This document shows, piece by piece, positions 6,962-10,933 of a stretch of DNA of 10,933 nucleotides. The stretch comes from DASYAN01 sp036501345 (GTDB lineage: Bacteria > Chloroflexota > Ktedonobacteria > Ktedonobacterales > Ktedonobacteraceae), in NCBI GenBank assembly GCA_036501345.1, contig DASYAN010000466.1, positions 1 through 10,933 on the forward strand, read 5' to 3'. Positions within the stretch are counted from its first letter, which is position 1; each line of letters starts with the position of its first letter. Under the pieces are notes generated by a model. It did no database searches and was not told the DNA's origin. It saw nothing but the letters and a program-made list of their open reading frames with translations. The translations under genes and the position numbers were made by a program.

Positions 6962-7426
6962 TTATTGGATCAAAAGAATGGTGTACTCTTTGACGCCTCC
7001 TGGTGTTGAGACGATGACCAAGTCGCCGACCCGATGATTGAGAAGGGCCTTTCCTACGGGTGACTCATTAGAAATGCGCCCTGCGCTTGGATTTGCTTCA
7101 AATGCACCAACCAGCTTGTAATGGTACTCACGGCCATCATCTGTAGATAGATGGACGTTGGAGCCAAGTGAGACGACATCAGTGCGGCCGGAGTGTATCA
7201 CCTTCGCTCTTGCCAGCATCTGCTCTAATTCATAAATGCGCTCTTCCAGGTGTGCATGCTCAGTCTTGGCCTCTTCATAGGCGGCATTGTCGATCACATC
7301 ACCCGATTCCTTGGCATCATGCAGATATTGTGCCACCTCGGCACGCTTGGTAGTGCGTAGAAACTCAAGTTGGCTCATTGCATGCTGTAGACCGTCTGTA
7401 GTGAGGAAAACTTCCTGTGACTCCAT
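6962..7426 (-). CDS. greA: Transcription elongation factor GreA
   Basis: GreA enters the secondary channel of RNA polymerase and stimulates cleavage of backtracked RNA. It has 154 residues, typical of the family. The N-terminal coiled coil covers about 8-76 and carries the tip GDVIDNAAY (42-50); the FKBP-like C-terminal domain covers about 80-154 with SPVGKALL (122-129) and GDLVIVSTPGG (134-144). The catalytic acidic pair at the tip is normally Asp and Glu (GDLSENAEY); here both are Asp (D43, D46), a conservative change. The ATG at 7426 is seven bases after AGAGGA. It lies 76 nt downstream of birA with no clear promoter of its own and is closed by the terminator at 6846-6884. Confidence 0.95.
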   Translation of the reverse strand: MESQEVFLTTDGLQHAMSQLEFLRTTKRAEVAQYLHDAKESGDVIDNAAYEEAKTEHAHLEERIYELEQMLARAKVIHSGRTDVVSLGSNVHLSTDDGREYHYKLVGAFEANPSAGRISNESPVGKALLNHRVGDLVIVSTPGGVKEYTILLIQ

Positions 7427-7452
7427 GTTTTGTTCCTCTCGTTATGTCTGGC

Positions 7453-7470
7453 GGGAGTCGTGTAACTCCC
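7453..7470. other. Short hairpin in the birA-greA gap
   Basis: GGGAGT and ACTCCC pair perfectly over a 6-nt loop. There is no T-run on either side in the direction of transcription, so it is not a standard terminator. It could mark processing or pausing between birA and greA, or mean nothing. Confidence 0.35.
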
Positions 7471-7502
7471 ACGCTTATGTTCATCGCTCCAATATGGAAG
7501 CG

Positions 7503-8345
7503 TTATTCAACATCCCCCCAGTTAATACTGATACGTTCACCAGAATGACAGCGGAGCTGAAGCTCGCCGTTTTCATTCACATCCTCAGCGACACCGCTAA
7601 GGATCGTACTACCTTGTCGAACCTGAATGGTACGACCGAGAGTAGACAGTTGAGTGCGCCATTGCTCTCGTATCAACCGAGAGATGGAACTGGAGGTCAT
7701 CGGTAGGGTTTGTGCTTCCTGTTGCAAAGCTAGATACTGCGGCTCAAGGCGTTGCAACAGACAGGCAAGGAATGCTTCACGGCTTACCTCATAACCACAC
7801 TCTTGCTCTAGCGTCGTGGCTATTGCGGCAAAACTAGAGGTCATGACTTGTGACTCTGACGTTGCCTCCGTGAACTGGGAGATACGTCCATTGACGTTGA
7901 CTCCAATGCCCATAATAGCAACAAGATGACCCAAACGATCGTGACTTGTTTCAATCAGGATGCCTGCAACTTTGCGACCGCCAATGAGGACATCATTGGG
8001 CCATTTAATCGTTGCGACAACTCCACAGGTATCGGCTATTGCGGCAACGACGGCAAGTGCAGCAATCATTACTAGCAGATGTGGTGCAAACAATGGTCGG
8101 AGTATTGTGGATGAGAGGGCATTATAGCCTGCCATATCTACCCATCGTCGTCCCTGTCTCCCCTTCCCAGCCGTTTGGCTATCGGTAAGTAGCACCAGTC
8201 CTTCCTGGGACCCTTGAAGGGCCATCTTCATCGCCAACGTATTGGTTGAATCTACAATCGGTAAATAGAGTAAACGATCTCCTATGCCGAATATATTCGT
8301 GTCCAGGATGTGCTGCAACTTTTCGATGTCAAGTTTCCCGGGCAT
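7503..8345 (-). CDS. birA: Biotin-[acetyl-CoA-carboxylase] ligase BirA, without DNA-binding domain
   Basis: Activates biotin with ATP to biotinyl-AMP and attaches it to a lysine of biotin carboxyl carrier protein. From the chosen ATG it has 280 residues. Catalytic features are STN (33-35), the biotin-binding loop GKGRQGRRW (60-68), KWPNDV (114-119), KVAGILIE (125-132) and GIGVNVN (146-152), with a small SH3-like C-terminal domain from about 235. There is no N-terminal helix-turn-helix, so it is a group I ligase and should not repress biotin genes. The start is uncertain: the frame stays open to an ATG at 8423, which would add 26 residues. None of the candidates has a strong Shine-Dalgarno, and the added residues resemble no BirA domain. 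greA follows 76 nt later. Confidence 0.9.
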   Translation of the reverse strand: MPGKLDIEKLQHILDTNIFGIGDRLLYLPIVDSTNTLAMKMALQGSQEGLVLLTDSQTAGKGRQGRRWVDMAGYNALSSTILRPLFAPHLLVMIAALAVVAAIADTCGVVATIKWPNDVLIGGRKVAGILIETSHDRLGHLVAIMGIGVNVNGRISQFTEATSESQVMTSSFAAIATTLEQECGYEVSREAFLACLLQRLEPQYLALQQEAQTLPMTSSSISRLIREQWRTQLSTLGRTIQVRQGSTILSGVAEDVNENGELQLRCHSGERISINWGDVE

Positions 8346-8470
8346 TGAATTCAATCCCATCTGGGCTATTTGCATTTTTGCAATAAGACATCTCGCAGGA
8401 GAGAGCAGAAATATCCAGGACATCGCTTGCTAGCGTGTGGCGAAGTTGCGATTAAGATAGGTCTATTTAC

Positions 8471-8517
8471 AAAAAAACCAGGGCAAGGGCAAAAAGTGAG
8501 TTTCGCCTTTGCTCTGG
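8471..8517 (-). terminator. Intrinsic terminator or attenuator upstream of birA
   Basis: On the minus strand CCAGAGCAAAGGC (8517-8505) and GCCCTTGCCCTGG (8490-8478) pair at 11 of 13 positions, with two A-C mismatches and a 14-nt loop. Seven Ts follow (8477-8471). On the plus strand all 13 positions pair (two G-U), but no T-run follows there, so the minus strand is the functional direction. It lies 93 nt after the small frame at 8610-8684 and just before birA, so it either ends a small transcript or regulates readthrough into birA. Confidence 0.65.
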
Positions 8518-8564
8518 AGGACGCTACACAGGCAGGTTGCTTCTACCATCTACCAGTGAGTTTC
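8495..8564 (-). repeat. Decamer repeated in the birA leader and in the terminator loop
   Basis: GAAACTCACT (minus strand) occurs at 8564-8555 and again at 8504-8495, exactly 60 nt apart. The second copy forms most of the terminator loop. A shared binding site or a local duplication are both possible. Confidence 0.5.
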
Positions 8565-8609
8565 TGTTTATCCACCACTAGTCACCAAAGCCAGGGTTTA
8601 GGCGAGCGA

Positions 8610-8684
8610 CTAATTTTCGCTCCCTCTCTTCTGGAAGGTGTGGGAGCATACAGCGCTGCCTGAGCAGCGACTACATTCGTCCAT
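8610..8684 (-). CDS. Cys/Ser-rich 24-residue small protein or leader peptide
   Basis: I do not recognise this peptide. Its case rests on signals: a strong promoter at 8714-8743, then AGGAGGT (8700-8694) nine bases before the ATG, then 24 codons and TAG. The peptide begins MDECSRCSGSAVC and ends RGSEN. Cys4, Cys7 and Cys13 with Ser5, 8, 10 and 14 make seven of eleven residues from 4 to 14 Cys or Ser. The frame contains two hairpins in its RNA: a 6-bp CGCTGC/GCAGCG stem with a 4-nt loop, and GAGCGA/TCGCTC spanning the stop. The terminator at 8471-8517 lies downstream, followed by birA. It could be a free small protein with a CxxC metal or redox site, or a leader peptide for birA. A shorter, out-of-frame GTG start exists but is too close to the Shine-Dalgarno. 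Confidence 0.5.
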   Translation of the reverse strand: MDECSRCSGSAVCSHTFQKRGSEN

Positions 8685-8713
8685 CTGCACACCACCTCCT
8701 TTCTTTGAGAGGT

Positions 8714-8743
8714 ATTGTACCATCAAGAGTTAACTGTTGTCAA
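8714..8743 (-). promoter_or_regulatory. Strong sigma-70-type promoter upstream of the small frame and birA
   Basis: On the minus strand a perfect TTGACA (8743-8738) and TACAAT (8719-8714, 5 of 6) are 18 bp apart. Transcription would start near 8707, only a few bases before the Shine-Dalgarno of the 24-codon frame. No other convincing promoter is seen between here and birA. Confidence 0.75.
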
Positions 8744-8869
8744 GCTTTTTCGGAAAATTCACTCCCAATGCAATCGATCTTGAAGCACATAGATGACTTG
8801 AGAAAAAGGGTCAAGCCCTACTTGATAACAGAAGCCTCGTCTTCCAGACACAAAGACACACAGTTCGAT

Positions 8870-8898
8870 TTGTTGAGCAAGCAAATATATGCTATACT
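8870..8898 (+). promoter_or_regulatory. Extended -10 promoter of the candidate small RNA
   Basis: TTGTTG (8870-8875) and TATACT (8893-8898) are 17 bp apart. TGC directly before the -10 box gives an extended -10 element. Transcription would begin near 8905. Confidence 0.6.
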
Positions 8899-8904
8899 TA
8901 ATAT

Positions 8905-9016
8905 AGTAACAGTTAAGAGGGTAGCCAAAATCCCCTTATTAAGCAAGTTAAACGGATATGCTCGGCGCTAGCTATGGCATCTAGCAGTATCCCAATAGGT
9001 AACTTGCTGTTTTTTT
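8905..9016 (+). ncRNA. Candidate structured small RNA of about 110 nt
   Basis: The region has a promoter at 8870-8898, no start codon with a ribosome-binding site, and a well-formed terminator. The 5' part can form a short stem (AAGAGGG near 8913 with CCCCTT near 8932). The 3' part is a long bulged hairpin (8942-9008) followed by seven Ts. It does not resemble 6S, SRP, RNase P or tmRNA. It might instead be a terminated leader of the gene at 9303, but a separate MITE-like element lies between them. Ends are estimated from the promoter and T-run. Confidence 0.5.
8942..9016 (+). terminator. Long bulged terminator hairpin of the candidate small RNA
   Basis: The basal stem is perfect: AGCAAGTTA (8942-8950) with TAACTTGCT (9000-9008). 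Above it GGATA and TGCT (8954-8962) pair with AGCA and TATCC (8983-8992) around a one-base bulge. An inner GCTAG/CTAGC stem is an alternative at the top. T9010-T9016 follow the stem. A hairpin this long is more than termination needs, which suggests the RNA has its own structure. Confidence 0.75.
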
Positions 9017-9145
9017 CATACTCCGCGTTGTTATGGTATCCATGTTTGTCAACTACGAGGTGCTGGAAAACCATTGTGGGAAGGGTGGATAAAGCTCAGT
9101 CGAGATTAAAAATCAGGCTTTGTATCGTGTGGAGAAGTTTCAGTA

Positions 9146-9245
9146 CTAGTGGATCAAGTTACAATTAGTTTGTCATTAAGACATGGATTGTTCGGCTCAA
9201 GCAGAACGTTCTCAATGACACCCTATTTGCGAATTGACCCACTAG
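9146..9245. mobile_element. MITE-like imperfect palindrome, 100 bp
   Basis: The 36-base arms 9146-9181 and 9210-9245 are inverted copies matching at 28 of 36 positions, separated by 28 bases. The arms begin CTAGTGG and end TGTCATT(A/G)AGA. Both outer ends carry TA inside CTAG, which is what a TA target duplication would leave, as in elements mobilised by IS630-type transposases. There is no coding frame inside. The element lies in the gap between the candidate small RNA and the 64-residue gene. The family link is inference; the palindrome itself is directly visible. Confidence 0.6.
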
Positions 9246-9264
9246 GTGTTTTCTCTCCTAAAAA
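9234..9264 (+). promoter_or_regulatory. Weak promoter for the 64-residue gene, partly inside the palindrome
   Basis: TTGACC (9234-9239, 5 of 6) lies in the right arm of the palindrome, and TAAAAA (9259-9264, 4 of 6) follows after 19 bp. If used, the inserted element supplies the -35 box of the gene at 9303. Confidence 0.25.
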
Positions 9265-9302
9265 TAGACACAGTCGTAGATGAGAAGAAAGGAGGACTTT
9301 CT

Positions 9303-9497
9303 ATGCGGAAACAGTATGTGGACTTAGTCATCGATGCCCTCCTGGACGAAGGGTTTACTGTCGAGGAAGCTGAGCGTCTTATTCAACTGCAAGAAGTGTA
9401 TCAGCAGGAGTATAAACAGCGCAAGGCGACCGAGGAGACAAATCATCATCGTTTTATACGCTGGCTTGTAGAACATGGGCGTTTGAGTGAATGGTAG
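9303..9497 (+). CDS. 64-residue protein of unknown function
   Basis: I do not recognise a family. The ATG is set by AAGGAGG (9289-9295) seven bases upstream, one of the best start signals in the window; an in-frame GTG at 9246 has no such site. The protein looks mostly helical and cytoplasmic, with no signal peptide or membrane segment. Residues 6-34 (VDLVIDALLDEG, then FTVEEAERLIQL) suggest two amphipathic helices, a charged Gln/Lys/Glu-rich linker follows at 35-46, and the C-terminus is RFIRWLVEHGRLSEW (50-64). It is monocistronic: the MITE-like element lies upstream and a terminator at 9585-9620 downstream. The small size and helix pattern would fit a regulator or partner protein, but nothing in the sequence proves it. 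Confidence 0.7.
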   Translation: MRKQYVDLVIDALLDEGFTVEEAERLIQLQEVYQQEYKQRKATEETNHHRFIRWLVEHGRLSEW

Positions 9498-9534
9498 GCT
9501 CACATTTGAGTTGTGCATTAGGTTGGCGCATCTC

Positions 9535-9564
9535 TTGCGGCACTCTTCGTTGATGTTGTACAAT
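9535..9564 (+). promoter_or_regulatory. Promoter upstream of the nucleotidyltransferase gene
   Basis: TTGCGG (9535-9540) and TACAAT (9559-9564) are 18 bp apart. The start would be near 9571, so the terminator hairpin at 9585 begins about 14 nt into the transcript. No comparable promoter is seen between that hairpin and the ATG at 9677. Confidence 0.5.
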
Positions 9565-9584
9565 AGACATAGCGGAGCAGATGG

Positions 9585-9620
9585 GACGGCGTGGCATTGC
9601 TACGCCGTCTTTCTTATTTT
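9585..9620 (+). terminator. Intrinsic terminator after the 64-residue gene (possible attenuator)
   Basis: GACGGCGT and ACGCCGTC form a perfect 8-bp G+C-rich stem; a ninth G-T pair leaves a 7-nt loop. TTTCTTATTTT follows. It lies 87 nt after the stop of the 64-residue gene and 56 nt before the next ATG. Confidence 0.85.
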
Positions 9621-9676
9621 AATCAACAATGGCGGGCAGCTATGTCTTGTTGCCCTTTGGATAAAGGGAGGCCTCT

Positions 9677-10933
9677 ATGAAAGCGGTTGTTATGGCCGGC
9701 GGGGAAGGATCGAGGCTACGACCACTGACGATTCGACGACCCAAGCCAATGGTGCCTATTGCCGGAAAACCTGTGATGGAGCACATTCTCAACTTGTTGA
9801 AACGTCATGGTATTACCGAGGTTGTTGTCACGGTTCAGTATCTGGCGAGTAGTATTGAAGATTATTTCGGCAGTGGCTCACAATTAGGCATGCGCATTAC
9901 CTATTCGCGCGAGGATGTCCCTCTTGGAACGGCAGGCAGTGTAAAAAATGCTGAAGAGCAGTTGACAGAGCCATTCCTCGTTATCAGTGGCGATGCGCTG
10001 ACTGATTATAATTTGACAGATCTTATTCAGTACCATAATGACAAAAAATCGCTGGCTACACTCCTTCTTGCACATGTGCCTAATCCTCTTGAATATGGGG
10101 TCATTATTACGAATGAGGATGGACACATTACTCAATTTCTGGAGAAGCCAAGTTGGGGTGAAGTCTTCAGCGATACGATAAATACTGGTATTTTTATGCT
10201 TGACCCCAAGGTCTTGACCTACTTCGAAAAAGATAAACCTTTTGATTTCAGCCAAGAGCTTTTCCCTTCAATGCTGAAGCAGGGAGATCCTATCTACGGT
10301 TATGTGACGCCTAGTGGCTATTGGTGCGATGTAGGCAATCTGAGCGAGTACATGCGTGCGAACGCTGATGTATTGCAGGGCCATGTGGACATCGAGATAC
10401 CCGCCAAGGATATTGGTGGTAATATCTGGTGTGAGGAAGGAGTTGAGATTGATGAGGGAGCTCAACTTTATGGCCCTATTTATCTCGGGCATGACTGTAA
10501 AGTACGCGCTGGTGCTATCATTCATGGACCAAGCATGATAGGGAGCTATGCGATCGTTGATGAGCGAGCACAGGTCGATCGCAGCATCGTATGGAATAAT
10601 TCCTATGTAGGTGATCGTGCAGAATTGCGAGGTGCGCTTGTTGGCACCTCTACAAATATCAAGGGCAAAGCCGTGATGTTTGAAGGTTCAGTGATCGGCG
10701 ATAACTCCATCGTTCAAGATAGCGCGATTATCCAGCCCAATGTCAAGATCTGGCCTGATAAGGAGATTGAAGCCGGAGCGGTGGTAAATACAAGCATTAT
10801 CTGGGGCTCACAAGGTCGACGAGGGCTCTTTAGCCGCTATGGGGTGAGTGGACTGGTCAATGTTGATCTAACTCCAGAGTTTGCTACCAAGCTTGGAGCT
10901 GTTTATGGGGCCCTTTTGCCTAAGGGTTCTATG
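9677..10933 (+). CDS. Mannose-1-phosphate guanylyltransferase / phosphomutase fusion, N-terminal part (3' end off the window)
   Basis: 419 codons are in the window, with no stop. The N-terminal nucleotidyltransferase (1-235) has the signature AGGEGSRLRPLT (7-18), the RPKPMVPIAGKP sugar-phosphate loop (21-32), GTAGSVKNA (84-92), the metal-binding GDAL (105-108), EKP (156-158) and GYWCDVGN (214-221). Left-handed beta-helix hexapeptide repeats follow at about 250-375. From about 380, LFSRYGVSGLVNVDLTPEFA is the start of a phosphomannomutase/phosphoglucomutase domain (seen in pieces: LFSRYGVSG, NVDLTPEFA), so the whole protein is probably near 830 residues. The two activities would make mannose-1-P and GDP-mannose, or glucose-1-P and its nucleotide sugar; the substrate is not certain. 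The ATG follows AGGGAGG by five bases. Confidence 0.9.
   Translation, partial: MKAVVMAGGEGSRLRPLTIRRPKPMVPIAGKPVMEHILNLLKRHGITEVVVTVQYLASSIEDYFGSGSQLGMRITYSREDVPLGTAGSVKNAEEQLTEPFLVISGDALTDYNLTDLIQYHNDKKSLATLLLAHVPNPLEYGVIITNEDGHITQFLEKPSWGEVFSDTINTGIFMLDPKVLTYFEKDKPFDFSQELFPSMLKQGDPIYGYVTPSGYWCDVGNLSEYMRANADVLQGHVDIEIPAKDIGGNIWCEEGVEIDEGAQLYGPIYLGHDCKVRAGAIIHGPSMIGSYAIVDERAQVDRSIVWNNSYVGDRAELRGALVGTSTNIKGKAVMFEGSVIGDNSIVQDSAIIQPNVKIWPDKEIEAGAVVNTSIIWGSQGRRGLFSRYGVSGLVNVDLTPEFATKLGAVYGALLPKGSM

Noticed and set aside
8705..9168. Two consecutive plus-strand open frames (88 and 64 codons) in the gene-poor region
   Set aside because: Neither has a Shine-Dalgarno or a domain; they run across the birA promoter, the candidate small RNA and its terminator T-run.
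9884..10255. 123-codon open frame on the minus strand
   Set aside because: Antisense to the nucleotidyltransferase domain, which is strongly supported by motifs.
1..10933. A new defence, toxin-antitoxin or other multi-gene system
   Set aside because: All large genes are recognisable housekeeping functions. The unexplained signals are regulatory or small-RNA candidates and a small orphan gene, and they do not add up to a gene system.

Overview
The window reads as a chromosomal housekeeping segment of a bacterium, most likely a Chloroflexota member of the Ktedonobacteria type. That assignment is an inference from protein style, moderate G+C, long intergenic regions and the guanylyltransferase/phosphomutase fusion; it was not tested by any search. 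Most genes lie on the minus strand. In transcription order these are birA, greA, lysS, comF, ftsH, argJ and a partial argD. The plus strand carries a truncated GNAT acetyltransferase (about 2.0 kb), a 64-residue unknown protein (9.3 kb) and the start of a large sugar-nucleotide enzyme that runs off the right edge.

Layout. 1-1948: argJ and argD (arginine synthesis), read leftward from a promoter at 1920-1948; the argJ 5' leader contains two interleaved stems with the geometry of an H-type pseudoknot. 1980-2189: N-terminal remnant of a GNAT gene, divergent from argJ and running into the 3' end of ftsH. 2165-4395: ftsH with an extended -10 promoter and a leader of about 190 nt. 4489-6822: lysS followed 31 nt later by comF, probably co-transcribed. 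6846-8345: birA then greA, closed by a strong terminator.

8346-9302 is the most interesting part because it holds almost no conventional gene. On the minus strand, upstream of birA, a strong promoter (8714-8743) is followed by a perfect Shine-Dalgarno, a 24-codon Cys/Ser-rich reading frame (8610-8684) and an intrinsic terminator (8471-8517). This is either a free-standing small mRNA or an attenuator-type leader of birA. On the plus strand an extended -10 promoter (8870-8898) and a bulged terminator hairpin with seven Ts delimit a likely small RNA of about 110 nt (8905-9016). Then comes a 100-bp imperfect palindrome with 36-bp arms (9146-9245) that looks like a MITE. Positions 8744-8869 and 9017-9145 show no gene or clear signal.

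9303-10933: a small unknown protein, a promoter directly followed by a terminator hairpin, then the nucleotidyltransferase/phosphomutase fusion.

Functionally the known genes cover arginine synthesis, biotin attachment, transcript cleavage, lysyl-tRNA charging, DNA-uptake-related ComF, membrane proteolysis and GDP-sugar supply. They do not form one pathway. I found no defence system, CRISPR array, phage or tRNA/rRNA gene.
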